Shown: positions 52,507-61,693 of the stretch, one piece after another
Layout: every line of letters starts with the position of its first letter
How positions within the stretch are numbered: position 1 is the first letter of the stretch
From: Inquilinus limosus DSM 16000
GTDB taxonomy: Bacteria; Pseudomonadota; Alphaproteobacteria; DSM-16000; Inquilinaceae
Reading direction: 5' to 3'
Assembly (NCBI RefSeq): GCF_000423185.1
Contig: NZ_KE383985.1
Coordinates: 24,632-88,631 of the forward strand
DNA: 64,000 nt
The notes under the pieces: generated by a model
Told to the model about the DNA's origin: nothing
Seen by the model: the letters and a program-made list of their open reading frames with translations, nothing else
Databases searched by the model: none
Program-made: the position numbers and the translations under genes

Positions 52507-52616
52507 CTCGCCCTCCTGGGGATCGTTCGGGGCCGGACTATGCGGCAGCGACCCGGATCGGGCAACGCCGATCTGCCGATCCTGTGATCAATTTGCCTCG
52601 GTGTGACCGGCCGGCA

Positions 52617-53276
52617 TCAGTCCCGCGGCCGCCGGGCAAGGCGCGGATGGCCGGTGGCGTCGTCGGTGCGCCAGGCCTGGGACTGGAACTTCAGGAACAG
52701 CGCCGCCCAGCGCCCCTGCGGGAAGGCGATCAAGAGGGCGCCGTCCTGGCCGGTGCCGTTGTCGCTGCGGAACCGCTCCTCCGGGCTGCCCTGGTTCATG
52801 TGGATGTTGTGCATGCCGCGCGACGGCATGAAGCCGAAGCCGTGATCGGCGACGGGATCCGGCCCGAAGGGCTCGCCGAAGGCGTAGAGCATGGCGTCGG
52901 GCTCGGCGATCGCGCGGGCGACGATGCGGTCGATCTTCTCGTTCAGGTCGTTGTCCGGCCCCGGCCGCGACGCCGGTAGCGGCCGCATGTGCGACCGGTC
53001 GAACAGCCCGTCGCGGACATAGTCGAGGCCCTTCCCTTTCGCGATCGCGGTGAGACCCAAGGGCAGCGCCGCGATCCGGTCCGTCAGGGCATGCGCGAAG
53101 TCGGCGTCGAGGGCGTATTCCACCGCCGACGGCCAGGACGAGCCATGGACGTTGACCGCGACGCGGTGGTCGCGGCCGCCGTCGTGAACGCGGATGTGAT
53201 AGTGGTTCGATCCCTCGGCGGCGAGGCGGCGGTCGGTCGGGCGCCCCTTGAGCACCGCGTAGCGCTCGAGCGCCAT
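52617..53276 (-). CDS. DUF2278 family protein
   Basis: A 219-residue protein. Family features are YAVLKGRPTDRRLAAEGSNHYHIRV near the start, DYVRDGLFD, LNEKIDRIVARAIA and GFGFMPSRGMHNIHMNQG. Function unknown; in other bacteria it appears as a standalone, possibly metal-binding, enzyme. GGAGG lies immediately before the ATG. It starts 10 bases after the nitrilase stop. Confidence 0.88.
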   Translation of the reverse strand: MALERYAVLKGRPTDRRLAAEGSNHYHIRVHDGGRDHRVAVNVHGSSWPSAVEYALDADFAHALTDRIAALPLGLTAIAKGKGLDYVRDGLFDRSHMRPLPASRPGPDNDLNEKIDRIVARAIAEPDAMLYAFGEPFGPDPVADHGFGFMPSRGMHNIHMNQGSPEERFRSDNGTGQDGALLIAFPQGRWAALFLKFQSQAWRTDDATGHPRLARRPRD

Positions 53277-53286
53277 CCTCCGGGGG

Positions 53287-54138
53287 CTATTCCCCGGCCG
53301 CGCGCAGGGGCGCCTCGGGCGGGGCGACGCGGCGGTCGTGGCGCAGCGCCGGCACGGCGCTGCGCGCCTCCTCCACCCGCGCCAGGTCGATCTCGGCGGT
53401 GACGACCCCGACCGCCTCGCCGGCATCGGCCAGGACCTCGCCCCAGGGGGCGACGATCAGCGAATGGCCGTAGGTCTGGCGGCCCTTGTCATGGGTGCCG
53501 GTCTGGGCCGGGGCGATGACGAAGCTGCCGGTCTCGATCGCCCGGGCGCGCAGCAGCACATGCCAATGCGCCTGCCCGGTCTTGCGGGTGAAGGCGGCCG
53601 GCACGCTGAGGATATTGGCCCCGGCCTGGGCCAGCGTCCGGTACAGATAGGCGAAGCGCAGGTCGTAGCAGACGGTCAAGCCCAGCACGCCGCCCGCGGG
53701 CAGCGGCGCCACCACCGCCTGGTCGCCCGGGTCGAAGGTGGCGCTCTCGCGGTAGCGCTCGCCCCCGGCCAGGTCGACGTCGAACATGTGGATCTTGTCG
53801 TAGCGCGCCAGGATCTCGCCCGACGGCGCGAACAGGAAGGAACGGTTGGCGACCTTGCCGTCGGCCAGCCTGATGCCGAGCGACCCGATCAGCAGCGTCG
53901 CCCCGGTCTCGCGCGCCAGACCGGCGAAGAAGGGCAGGCCGGGATGCTGCTCCTCCGGCAAGGCGCGCTGCAGGATGGCCTCGCGGCCCTGGGCGATGAA
54001 GCCGGTGTTCTCCGGCGTCGCGATCAGATCCGCCCCGGCGTCGCGGGCCCGCCGGATCAGCGCTCCCGCCTCCTGCAGATTCGGCTCGATCTCGGTGCCG
54101 ACATTGAGCTGGACGCAGGCGGCGGTGAAGCGGGTCAT
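53287..54138 (-). CDS. Carbon-nitrogen hydrolase (Nit/deaminated-glutathione amidase type)
   Basis: A 283-residue nitrilase-superfamily amidase. The catalytic triad is Glu43 (TPENTGF), Lys115 (RYDKIHMFDVD) and Cys157 (TVCYDLRF). The KIHLFD/KIHMFD pattern and grxC neighbour fit the Nit1/deaminated glutathione amidase group that repairs damaged glutathione. It is co-directional with grxC, 19 bases downstream. Confidence 0.9.
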   Translation of the reverse strand: MTRFTAACVQLNVGTEIEPNLQEAGALIRRARDAGADLIATPENTGFIAQGREAILQRALPEEQHPGLPFFAGLARETGATLLIGSLGIRLADGKVANRSFLFAPSGEILARYDKIHMFDVDLAGGERYRESATFDPGDQAVVAPLPAGGVLGLTVCYDLRFAYLYRTLAQAGANILSVPAAFTRKTGQAHWHVLLRARAIETGSFVIAPAQTGTHDKGRQTYGHSLIVAPWGEVLADAGEAVGVVTAEIDLARVEEARSAVPALRHDRRVAPPEAPLRAAGE

Positions 54139-54157
54139 GCGGTCACCCCGGAACGGG

Positions 54158-54427
54158 TTAGGCCGGCGCGCTCTCGGCCAGCAGCGGATCGAGCCTGCCG
54201 GCGCGCTCCAGCGCCTGGAGGTCGTCGTTCCCGCCGACATGGGTCGAGCCGATGAAGATCTGCGGCACGGTGTTGCGGCCGTTGGCGCGCTGCCGCATCT
54301 CCTCCCGCCGCGACGGCTCGGCCACCACATCGATCTCCTCGAAGCTGACGCCCTTCTGGGTCAGCAGCTTCTTGGCCATGTAGCAGTACGGGCAGAACGG
54401 GCTGGAGTAGACGGTGACGGATGGCAT
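54158..54427 (-). CDS. grxC: Glutaredoxin 3
   Basis: An 89-residue glutaredoxin with the dithiol site C12-P-Y-C15 and family motifs NTVPQIFIGSTHVGGNDDL. It reduces protein disulfides using glutathione. It lies in the conserved comF-grxC-nitrilase order, though a 91-bp repeat separates it from comF. Confidence 0.95.
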   Translation of the reverse strand: MPSVTVYSSPFCPYCYMAKKLLTQKGVSFEEIDVVAEPSRREEMRQRANGRNTVPQIFIGSTHVGGNDDLQALERAGRLDPLLAESAPA

Positions 54428-54553
54428 GCGGATCCTCCGAAGAGTTCACCGAATATGAGGTCATTCCGCCATCGATGCCAGGGGTCTGCGCCCGGCGAAT
54501 GGCGCCCATGCCCTCAGCGCGCCTCAGAGTCCGGCCCGGAATCCGTTCCGGTA

Positions 54554-54644
54554 AGTCGGCTGGCGTGGTTTTCGGGAACCGGAGCGCAGCGGACATGGAA
54601 GTCCGTGAGCACCGGAAGCGCAGAAAACCGCGTCAGATGGCCGC
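54554..54644 (-). repeat. 91-bp imperfect palindromic repeat, copy B
   Basis: Same length as copy A at 22124-22214 and about 84% identical to it on the reverse strand (15 mismatches by hand count, no gaps). It fills the intergenic space between comF and grxC. The best-conserved parts are the two ends and the segment CGCTTCCGGTGCTCACGGAC. Confidence 0.85.
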
Positions 54645-54668
54645 CGGGGCGAGTTCCGGGCCGGACTC

Positions 54669-55433
54669 TCAACTCCCGGGTGACGGCACCCGCGCCAGGG
54701 TGACGACGTCGACGCCGGCGGCGCCCTTGCGCCGCAGCGCCCGGGCGCATTCGTCGATGGTCGCACCGGTGGTCAGGACGTCGTCAACCAGCAGGACGCG
54801 CCGTCCCTCGACCAGCGCCTCGCGGCCCGGCCGCACGGCGAACGCGCCGGCGACGTTGCGCCGCCGCGCCCGCCGGTCCTGCCCGCCCTGGCTGGGCGTC
54901 GCCCGGCGCCGGACCAGCAGGTCCGGCACGACCGGCCGGCCGGCTTCGCGGCCGAGCGCCAGCGCCAGCAGCGCCGCCTGATTGTAGCGCCGGCGCAGCA
55001 GGCGCCAGCGGTGCAGCGGCACCGGCGCGATCACCTCGACGTCGGCCAGGAACGGTGCTGCCGCCCGCTGCAGCATGCGGCCGAAGGCCGGAGCCGCATG
55101 GGTCTGGTCGCCGTGCTTGAAGGCCAGGATCAGCTTGCGGCTGAGGTCGTCGTAGAGGAAGGCGGCGCGGGCCCGGTCCCACAGCGGCGGATACGCCAGG
55201 CAGTTGCCGCAGACCGGGTCATCGCCCGCCCCGGCCGCCGCCGCATGGTCGAAGGGCAGGCCGCAGCGGCGGCAGAGCGGCGGGCCGAGGAAGGCGAGCT
55301 GCGCCCAGCAGGCCGCGCACAACGCCCCCGGCGCCATGACTTCGGCGCCGCAGGACAGGCAGCGCAGCGGCAGCACGGCGTCGAGCAGGGCCGTTCCGGC
55401 GCGCCTGAGCCACGGGGCGACGGCAGCGCGCAC
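54669..55433 (-). CDS. comF: ComF family phosphoribosyltransferase-like protein
   Basis: A 254-residue protein. Two N-terminal CxxC zinc pairs (CLSCGAEVMAPGALCAACW, CRRCGLPFD...CGNC) are followed by a PRTase domain with VLLVDDVLTTGATIDEC. ComF relatives support DNA uptake in competent bacteria; in alphaproteobacteria the role is unsettled. Confidence 0.93.
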   Translation of the reverse strand: MRAAVAPWLRRAGTALLDAVLPLRCLSCGAEVMAPGALCAACWAQLAFLGPPLCRRCGLPFDHAAAAGAGDDPVCGNCLAYPPLWDRARAAFLYDDLSRKLILAFKHGDQTHAAPAFGRMLQRAAAPFLADVEVIAPVPLHRWRLLRRRYNQAALLALALGREAGRPVVPDLLVRRRATPSQGGQDRRARRRNVAGAFAVRPGREALVEGRRVLLVDDVLTTGATIDECARALRRKGAAGVDVVTLARVPSPGS

Positions 55434-55439
55434 CGCCGC

Positions 55440-57233
55440 CTACCGGCCGAGGGCGATGCCGTCGCGCCGCGGATCGGCGCCGCCGACCAGCCCGTCCGGG
55501 CCGATCTGGATGCCGTGCAGGCCGCTGACCTGTTCCATCACCACCACCTCGTGCCCGCGCGCCGCCAGCGCATCCTTCAGCGCCTCGGCCGCCATCCCCG
55601 CCTCCAGCTCGGTCGGGCCGTTGCGGTTGACGACATGACCCAGCCCGATCGCCTGCTGCACGTCCAGCCCCCAGTCGAGCACGCCGATGATAGCCTGGGC
55701 GACATAGGGGCTGATACGGGCGCCGCCGGGCGACCCGATCACCAGCACCGGCCGGCCCTCCCGGTCCAGCACGATGGTCGGGGCCATCGAACTGCGCGGC
55801 CGCTTGCCGGGCTCGACCCGGTTCGCCACCGGCCGGCCGGCGGCATAGGGCAGGAAGGAGAAGTCGGTCAGCCCGCTGTTCAGAAGGAAGCCGCGCACCA
55901 TCAGATGCGACCCGAAGCCGCCCTCGATGGTGCTGCTCAGCGACACGACGCTGCCCTGGGCGTCCACGATCGAGACATGGCTGGTGTCGGGCGGCTCGGC
56001 CGAGGCGTCGGAGCTCCATTCCTCCTCCACGCGCCGCGGCGGGCTGCCGGGCGCCACCGGCGCCGGCGCCGCCCGGCCGGGCGAGATCGCCTGGGCCCGC
56101 GCGGCCAGATAGGCGGTGTCGAGCAGCCCCTGCACCGGCACCGGGACGAAATCCGCGTCGGCGACGTAGCGGTCGCGGTCGGCGAAGGCCAGCTTGCCGG
56201 CTTCGGCGAACAGGTGCCAGGCATCGGCCGAGCCGGGCCCCATCGACCGCAGATCGAAGGGCTCGAGCAGCCCGAGGATCTGGCCGACGGCGATGCCGCC
56301 GGAGCTCGGCGGCCCCATGCCGCAGACCCGCCAGACGCGGTAGGGGATGCAGGCGGGCTGGCGCTCGACCACCCGGTACGTCTCCAGATCGATCGGCGCC
56401 AGCCGGCCGGGATTGCCAGGGGCGCCCTGGACCGCGGCGACGATGTCGGTGCCGATCGGCCCCAGATAGAAGGCTTCGTCGCCGGCGCTGAGGATGAAGC
56501 GCAGGGTCTCGGCGAAGGCCGGGTTGCGCAGGGTCTCGCCGGCTTGCGGCGCCCGGCCGCCGGGGAAGAAGGTATCGCGCGCCCGCCGGTCCCGCTTCAG
56601 CCGCTCCGCCGCGTCGCCGGCCAGCAGGGCCGCCAGCTGCAGGGAGACGGGAAAGCCGGATTCGGCCAGCCCGATCGCCGGCCGGAACAGGCGGTCGAGC
56701 GACAGCCTGCCCCAGCGTTTATGCGCTTCCAGCAGCAGCTTCAGCGTGCCGGGGGTGCCGACGGACCGGCCGCCCGCCGCGGCGGCGAGGATGGGCATCG
56801 GCCGGCCCGACGCATCGAGGAACAGGCCGCCATCGGCGGCCCGCGGCGCGGTCTCGCGCCCGTCGAGCGCGACCAGCCTGCGCGACGGCCCGTCGAAATG
56901 CAGCAGCAGTGCGCCGCCGCCGATGCCGCTCGACTGCGGTTCGACCAGGTTGAGCACGAGCTGCACCGCGATCATGGCATCGACGGCGGTGCCGTTCTCC
57001 GCCAGCACGTCGTAGCCGGCCCAGGCTGCGATCGGGTTTGCCGCCGCGACCATGAACTGCCTGGCGCGGACCGCGGGTTCGCCACTGCGGCCTGCCGCCA
57101 CCTGAGATGCGGCGCCGGCGCCCGGGAGCGGCTGCGCCAGGACCGTGCCGGCGGCCACGAACAGCAGGCCGACGCCGATCGCGCCGAGCAGAAAAAGGGG
57201 CTTCCAGCCGGTCCGGCGCATTCTCTCCCTCAC
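55440..57233 (-). CDS. Gamma-glutamyltransferase (periplasmic)
   Basis: A 597-residue Ntn-hydrolase precursor with an N-terminal signal/anchor (residues ~12-34). The autocleavage and nucleophile Thr417 sits in DTSHVSIVD (usual family form NTTH); the downstream GFGSHLMVRGFLLNSGLTDFSF and GSPGGARI are also typical. It cleaves gamma-glutamyl bonds of glutathione outside the cytoplasm. It ends 6 bases before comF begins, an unusual neighbour. Confidence 0.92.
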   Translation of the reverse strand: MRERMRRTGWKPLFLLGAIGVGLLFVAAGTVLAQPLPGAGAASQVAAGRSGEPAVRARQFMVAAANPIAAWAGYDVLAENGTAVDAMIAVQLVLNLVEPQSSGIGGGALLLHFDGPSRRLVALDGRETAPRAADGGLFLDASGRPMPILAAAAGGRSVGTPGTLKLLLEAHKRWGRLSLDRLFRPAIGLAESGFPVSLQLAALLAGDAAERLKRDRRARDTFFPGGRAPQAGETLRNPAFAETLRFILSAGDEAFYLGPIGTDIVAAVQGAPGNPGRLAPIDLETYRVVERQPACIPYRVWRVCGMGPPSSGGIAVGQILGLLEPFDLRSMGPGSADAWHLFAEAGKLAFADRDRYVADADFVPVPVQGLLDTAYLAARAQAISPGRAAPAPVAPGSPPRRVEEEWSSDASAEPPDTSHVSIVDAQGSVVSLSSTIEGGFGSHLMVRGFLLNSGLTDFSFLPYAAGRPVANRVEPGKRPRSSMAPTIVLDREGRPVLVIGSPGGARISPYVAQAIIGVLDWGLDVQQAIGLGHVVNRNGPTELEAGMAAEALKDALAARGHEVVVMEQVSGLHGIQIGPDGLVGGADPRRDGIALGR

Positions 57234-57302
57234 CGCATCGCATAAGGGAGTATTCCACGGCAGCCGCCGGCGCCCAATCCCCTGTCTGGGAGATTCGGTC
57301 GG

Positions 57303-58055
57303 TCAGGTCAGGCTGAGGCCGCCGTCCAGGGTCACGATCTCGCCGGTCACGTAGTCCGAGCGGATCAGCCCGAACACCACCTCCGCCACATCCGCCGGCT
57401 GCGCCGCCCGGCGCATCGGCGCCGTGCTGGCCCAGAGCTGCTGCGCCTCGGTCCAGGCCGCGGTCATCGGCGTGTCGACCAGGCCGGGGGCGACGGCATT
57501 GACCCGGATCGCCGGCGCCAGCGTCTTGGCGAGCAGCCGGGTGACGTGGTGCAGCGCCGCCTTGGAGGCGGCATAGGGCACCGAGGCGCCGCGCGGCCGG
57601 GCCCCGGCATGGGAGCCGATATTGACCACCGCGGCCGGCCGGCCGCGTGCCGCCGCCTCGCGCAGCGCCGCCTCGGCCTCCGCCACCAGCAGCCAGGGGG
57701 CGATGACGTTGACCTGGTGCAGCCGGCGCCAGAGATCCGGCGTCGCCGCCTTGAGGTCGGCGTGCGGCACTGTGGCGGTGATGCCGGCGCTGTTGACCAG
57801 CGCGTCGATCCGGCCGTGCCGCGCCAGCACCGCCCGGACCAGGGCCGGCGGCCCCTCATCCGTCGCCAGGTCGGCGGCGGTGTAGCTGGCGCCGCCGCCG
57901 AGCTCCGCCGCCAGCGCCTCGCCGGCCGCGGCGGAGGCGCGCGAATGCAGCGCCACGGCCCAGCCTTCCGCGGCCAGCCGCCGGGCCACCGCCGCGCCGA
58001 TGCCGGAGGTCGATCCCGTCACCAGGGCCACCGGCCGGTCCGCTGCCGTCATCAT
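57303..58055 (-). CDS. Short-chain dehydrogenase/reductase
   Basis: A 250-residue classical SDR: cofactor loop VTGSTSGIGAAVARRLA, NAG as NSAGITATV, catalytic Ser (VVNIGSHAG) and YAASK. Arg near strand 2 (HSRASA) suggests NADP(H). Substrate unknown. ATG 58055 follows GAGGGAG; a second ATG comes directly after. Divergent from the methyltransferase. Confidence 0.9.
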   Translation of the reverse strand: MMTAADRPVALVTGSTSGIGAAVARRLAAEGWAVALHSRASAAAGEALAAELGGGASYTAADLATDEGPPALVRAVLARHGRIDALVNSAGITATVPHADLKAATPDLWRRLHQVNVIAPWLLVAEAEAALREAAARGRPAAVVNIGSHAGARPRGASVPYAASKAALHHVTRLLAKTLAPAIRVNAVAPGLVDTPMTAAWTEAQQLWASTAPMRRAAQPADVAEVVFGLIRSDYVTGEIVTLDGGLSLT

Positions 58056-58112
58056 CCGCTCCCTCGCGTTCATCCCTCGCGGCCCGGTCTCGCGGCCGGC
58101 ACCCGCACCCCC

Positions 58113-58118
58113 TATAGT
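58113..58118 (+). promoter_or_regulatory. Candidate -10 for a leaderless methyltransferase mRNA
   Basis: TATAGT lies 7 bases before the ATG at 58126, so a transcript started at the normal distance would begin at or next to the start codon. No ribosome site precedes this ATG. No clear -35 is visible. Confidence 0.4.
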
Positions 58119-58125
58119 GCGCGTC

Positions 58126-59034
58126 ATGACCGATTCCGACAGCATGATGGTGTTCGACCGGACGCTGGTGCGCCGGCGGCGCGACCGTGCGGCGCCGAAG
58201 CTGGCCGAGCACGATTTCCTGTTCGAGCATGTGGCGGCGATGCTGGCCGAACGGCTGCTCGACGTCACCCGCCGCTTCCCGATGGCGCTCGACCTCGGCT
58301 GCCACGACGGCGCCGTGGCCCGGGCGCTGGCGGGCGGCGGCAGGGTCGACACGCTGGTCCAGGCCGACCTGTCCCCGGCGATGGCCCGTCGCGCCGCCGG
58401 CAACGGCCGGCCGACCCTGGCCTGCGACGAGGAACTGCTGCCCTTCGGCGAGGGCACGCTCGACCTCGTGATCAGCAACCTGTCGCTGCACTGGGTCAAC
58501 GACCTGCCCGGCGCCCTGCTGCAGATCCGCCGGGCGCTGCGGCCCGACGGGCTGTTCCTGGCGGCGATGCTGGGCGCCGGCACCCTGGCCGAGCTGCGCT
58601 CCGCCCTGGTCGAGGCGGAGACGGAGCTGATCGGCGGGGCCAGCCCGCGCCTGTCGCCCTTCGCCGACCTGCGCGACGCGGCCGGCCTGCTGCAGCGCGC
58701 CGGCTTCGCCCTGCCGGTCGCCGACTCGGAGACGGTGACGGTCACCTACGAGAACGCCTTCCGCCTGTTCGCGGACCTGCGCGGCATGGGCGAGACCAAT
58801 GCCGGACTGAACCGCAACCCGGCGACGCCGCCGCGCGGCTTCTGGCCGGCCGTCGCCGCCCGCTATGCCGAGCGCTTCGCCGAGCCGGACGGGCGCATCC
58901 CCGCCAGCTTCGAGGTGCTGTTCCTGGCCGGCTGGGCGCCGCATGAGAGCCAGCCGAAGCCCCGCCCCCGCGGCAGCGCCACCCGGTCCCTGGCCGAGGC
59001 GCTGGGCACGGTGGAACGGCCGGTGCGGCAGTAG
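58126..59034 (+). CDS. SAM methyltransferase, BioC/NDUFAF5-like
   Basis: A 302-residue methyltransferase. FDRTLVRRRRDRAAPK near the start and LDLGCHDGAVARAL, VISNLSLHWVNDLPGAL follow the NDUFAF5-like family, whose mitochondrial member is needed for complex I assembly. It commonly neighbours comF in alphaproteobacteria; here GGT and an SDR lie between. No ribosome site, possibly leaderless. Confidence 0.9.
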   Translation: MTDSDSMMVFDRTLVRRRRDRAAPKLAEHDFLFEHVAAMLAERLLDVTRRFPMALDLGCHDGAVARALAGGGRVDTLVQADLSPAMARRAAGNGRPTLACDEELLPFGEGTLDLVISNLSLHWVNDLPGALLQIRRALRPDGLFLAAMLGAGTLAELRSALVEAETELIGGASPRLSPFADLRDAAGLLQRAGFALPVADSETVTVTYENAFRLFADLRGMGETNAGLNRNPATPPRGFWPAVAARYAERFAEPDGRIPASFEVLFLAGWAPHESQPKPRPRGSATRSLAEALGTVERPVRQ

Positions 59035-59046
59035 CGGCGCCCGCCG

Positions 59047-59844
59047 CTACGCCTGTCCCTGCCCCTGATAGATCGCCATGGCGGCGGGCAGCTCGGCCTG
59101 CAGCGCCTGGATGCGGGTGGCGTCGGCCGGGTGGGTCGACATGAACTCCGGCGGCGCGCCGCGGCCTTCGGCCTGGGCCATCGCCTCCCAGAAGCGCACC
59201 GCCTCCTGCGGGTCGTAGCCGGCCCGCGCCATCGCCTCGACCCCCAGCCGGTCGGCCTCCAGCTCCTGGTCGCGCGAATAGGGCAGGATCACCCCGTACT
59301 GCACGCCGGCGCCGAGCAGCCCGGCGATCTGGTCGGTCGCCGCCACGTCGCCGGCCTGCATCGCCGCCATCAGCGCCTGCATGCCGATCTCCGCCGCCAT
59401 GCTGCGGCTGATCCGGCGGGCGCCGTGCCGGGCGTGGACATGGCTGATCTCGTGCCCGACCACGGCGGCGAGCTGGGCGTCGCTGCCGGCCACGGAGAAC
59501 ATGCCCTCATAGACCCCGACCTTGTTGCCGGGCACCGCGAAGGCGTTCTTCTCCTGCCCCTGGAACACCACGAACTCCCACTCCGCCGGGTTGCCGCCGG
59601 TGGCCGAGACCAGCCGGCCGGCGACCTGGCCGAGCATCCGGTTCATCTCGGCATTGCTCGACGCCGCCCGCTCGGCCCGGATCTTGGACCAGGTCTGCTG
59701 GCCCAGCTCGGCCTCCTGCTGCGGCGAGACCAGGATGAAGTCGCCGCCCTCGCCGCCGGGCACGCAGCCGACGACCAGGGTGCCGGTCGCGCCGACCAGG
59801 GCCACCAGGATCTCGCGGCGATGCAGAATCGGACCCTCGCACAT
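59047..59844 (-). CDS. M48-family metalloprotease lipoprotein
   Basis: A 265-residue periplasmic zinc protease anchored as a lipoprotein (LVGATGTLVVGC, Cys27). The zinc site is H131-E-I-S-H135, with the third ligand in DQELEADRLG. This is the BepA/LoiP-like short form without TPR repeats, and likely acts in outer-membrane quality control. ATG 59844 follows GGGGGAG. Confidence 0.92.
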   Translation of the reverse strand: MCEGPILHRREILVALVGATGTLVVGCVPGGEGGDFILVSPQQEAELGQQTWSKIRAERAASSNAEMNRMLGQVAGRLVSATGGNPAEWEFVVFQGQEKNAFAVPGNKVGVYEGMFSVAGSDAQLAAVVGHEISHVHARHGARRISRSMAAEIGMQALMAAMQAGDVAATDQIAGLLGAGVQYGVILPYSRDQELEADRLGVEAMARAGYDPQEAVRFWEAMAQAEGRGAPPEFMSTHPADATRIQALQAELPAAMAIYQGQGQA

Positions 59845-59882
59845 CGAACGTGTTGCTCCCCCTTGCTGTCCGTTCGATGCGG

Positions 59883-60344
59883 TCAACCCGCGGCGGTCGG
59901 TAAAAGATCCCGCTTCATGACGATGGCGTCGACCGCGGCGGCGCCGACCTTGTAATAGCCCTTGCGGATTCCCGCCTCGCGAAACCCGGCTCCGCGGTAG
60001 AGCGCGAGCGCCGCGGCGTTGTCCGTCGCCACCTCGAGGAACAGCGTCTCCGCCCCGGCCGCCGCGCAGCGGTCGATCAGCGCATGCAGCAGCAGGCGCC
60101 CGCCGCCCCGGCGGCGCTGGCCGGGCAGGAGGGCGATCGACAGCAGCTCCGCCTCGTCCGCCGCCACCCGGGCGAGCGCGTAGCCTGCCGGTTCCTCCCC
60201 CTCGTCAAGCGCGATCAGCGCGAACACGCCGGGGCCGGCCAGGAGCTGCGCCAGCTGGTCCGCCGCCCAGGCCTCGCCGAAGCCGGCCTCGTAGAGGGCC
60301 GACAACACCGCGGCCTCAGCCACGCCGGCCTCGACGACGCGCAT
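59883..60344 (-). CDS. rimI: Ribosomal-protein-alanine acetyltransferase-like GNAT
   Basis: A 153-residue GNAT enzyme with AELLSIALLPGQRRRGGGRLLLHAL (acetyl-CoA loop) and FLEVATDNAAALALYRGAGF. Its place directly after tsaB, with overlapping ends, is the usual RimI position. RimI acetylates the N-terminus of ribosomal protein S18. Confidence 0.9.
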   Translation of the reverse strand: MRVVEAGVAEAAVLSALYEAGFGEAWAADQLAQLLAGPGVFALIALDEGEEPAGYALARVAADEAELLSIALLPGQRRRGGGRLLLHALIDRCAAAGAETLFLEVATDNAAALALYRGAGFREAGIRKGYYKVGAAAVDAIVMKRDLLPTAAG

Positions 60345-61015
60345 CACGGCTTCGGCGCCCGATCCGCCAGCGGCACCGCGTCGGGCGGCCGGACATAGAG
60401 CGGCGGCGGCGGGCCCTCGCGCGCCTCGTCCGCGCGCTCCTCGGCCAGCCGGGCCACGGTCGCCGGATCGATCGCGGCGGGGCCGGCGCAGCGGACATCC
60501 GGCCGGCCGGTCAAGGCCGGCAGCACCAGACCGGCGCCGTCGCCGGCGACGGTCAGGGGGCCCGGGGGGATCAGCGCGACGAGATCGGCCGCCGGCAGGC
60601 ACAGCGGCTCGCCGAGAGGGGCTCCGCTCGCATCGAACAGCCGGGCGAAGGGCTCGGCCCGGCGCCCGTCCAGCGCCACCAGCACGGTGCCTTCGGCGAC
60701 CGGGCCGAGATCGGCCAGCACCGCGTCGAAGCTGGGGATGCCGACGATCTTCCGGCCGGTGCCGAGCGCCAGCCCGCCGACCGCGGCCAGCCCGACCCTG
60801 AGCCCGGTGAAGGAGCCCGGGCCGGTGGTGACGCCGAACAGGTCGACCTCTCCAGGCGCGACCCCGGCCTCGGCCAGCACCTCCAGCACCAGTGGCATCA
60901 GCCGGGCGGCGTGGCCCTGGGCCATCGGCTCGGTTCGCGCGGCCAGAACCCGCCCGCACCGCCGCACCGCCACGCCGCAACCGGCGCCGGCGGCATCGAG
61001 CCCGAGCACGATCAC
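60344..61015 (-). CDS. tsaB: tRNA threonylcarbamoyladenosine biosynthesis protein TsaB
   Basis: A 223-residue ASKHA-fold protein needed, with TsaC, TsaD and TsaE, for the t6A modification of ANN-decoding tRNAs. Family segments are MIVLGLDAAGAGCGVAVR, GVTTGPGSFTGLRVGLAA and LVALDGRRAEPF. Length is standard. Confidence 0.94.
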   Translation of the reverse strand: MIVLGLDAAGAGCGVAVRRCGRVLAARTEPMAQGHAARLMPLVLEVLAEAGVAPGEVDLFGVTTGPGSFTGLRVGLAAVGGLALGTGRKIVGIPSFDAVLADLGPVAEGTVLVALDGRRAEPFARLFDASGAPLGEPLCLPAADLVALIPPGPLTVAGDGAGLVLPALTGRPDVRCAGPAAIDPATVARLAEERADEAREGPPPPLYVRPPDAVPLADRAPKP

Positions 61016-61084
61016 GCGCCGGCTCCAGCATATGCAGCGGACATCCAGGCGCTGTTCATTGGGAAATTCGGTCCGTACACGCGC

Positions 61085-61672
61085 TCACACGATCCGGCAG
61101 GCTTCCTCGAAGGCCAGGCGCGGGCGGCGGGGGAATTCCTTGCTGCGGTCGACATAGCCGATGTCGACCAGGAGGCTGGAGCGCCAGCGGGTGCCGGAGA
61201 GGAAGGCGGCGTCGACCTTGCCCCGGTCGAACTCCCCCACCAGCCAGCAGCCGAGCCCGAGGCCGCGCGCCGCCATGATCAGATAGGCGGCCTGCATCGC
61301 CGCGTCGCGATGCGCCGTCTCCTGCGCCAGGTCCGGGCGGGCGGCGAAGCGGATCGCTGCCTGCGGGTCGTCGGGCAGCAGCTTCGGCAGCTGTTCGTGG
61401 AAGGCCGAATCATAAGCCACGATCGCGGTCACCGGCGCCTGCAGCGTGGCGCCCAGCACCTCCGGGTCCAGCGCCGGCCGCAGCGCCGCCTTGCCTTCCT
61501 CCGAGGTGACGAAGACGATCCGCGCCGGACAGGAATTGGCGCTGGTCGGGCCGCGCTTCATCAGATCATAGATCGCCCGGAGCGTCGCCTCCGGGATCGC
61601 CTCGTCGAGGAACACGCATCGGGTGCGGGCCTCGCGGAACAGCGTGTCGAGCGCGATCTTGTCGAGCGCCAT
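61085..61672 (-). CDS. rutE: RutE-like malonic semialdehyde reductase (nitroreductase family)
   Basis: A 195-residue flavin reductase. MKRGPTSANSCPARIVFVTS, PVTAIVAYDSAFHEQLPKLLP and MQAAYLIMAARGLGL line up with E. coli RutE, which reduces toxic malonic semialdehyde from uracil breakdown to 3-hydroxypropionate. Beta-alanine from the preTA route also leads to malonic semialdehyde, so it could serve the operon at 1-10 kb although it is 50 kb away. Broader nitroreductase roles are possible. Confidence 0.85.
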   Translation of the reverse strand: MALDKIALDTLFREARTRCVFLDEAIPEATLRAIYDLMKRGPTSANSCPARIVFVTSEEGKAALRPALDPEVLGATLQAPVTAIVAYDSAFHEQLPKLLPDDPQAAIRFAARPDLAQETAHRDAAMQAAYLIMAARGLGLGCWLVGEFDRGKVDAAFLSGTRWRSSLLVDIGYVDRSKEFPRRPRLAFEEACRIV

Positions 61673-61693
61673 GGCCGTCTGCCGCAGAAAATC

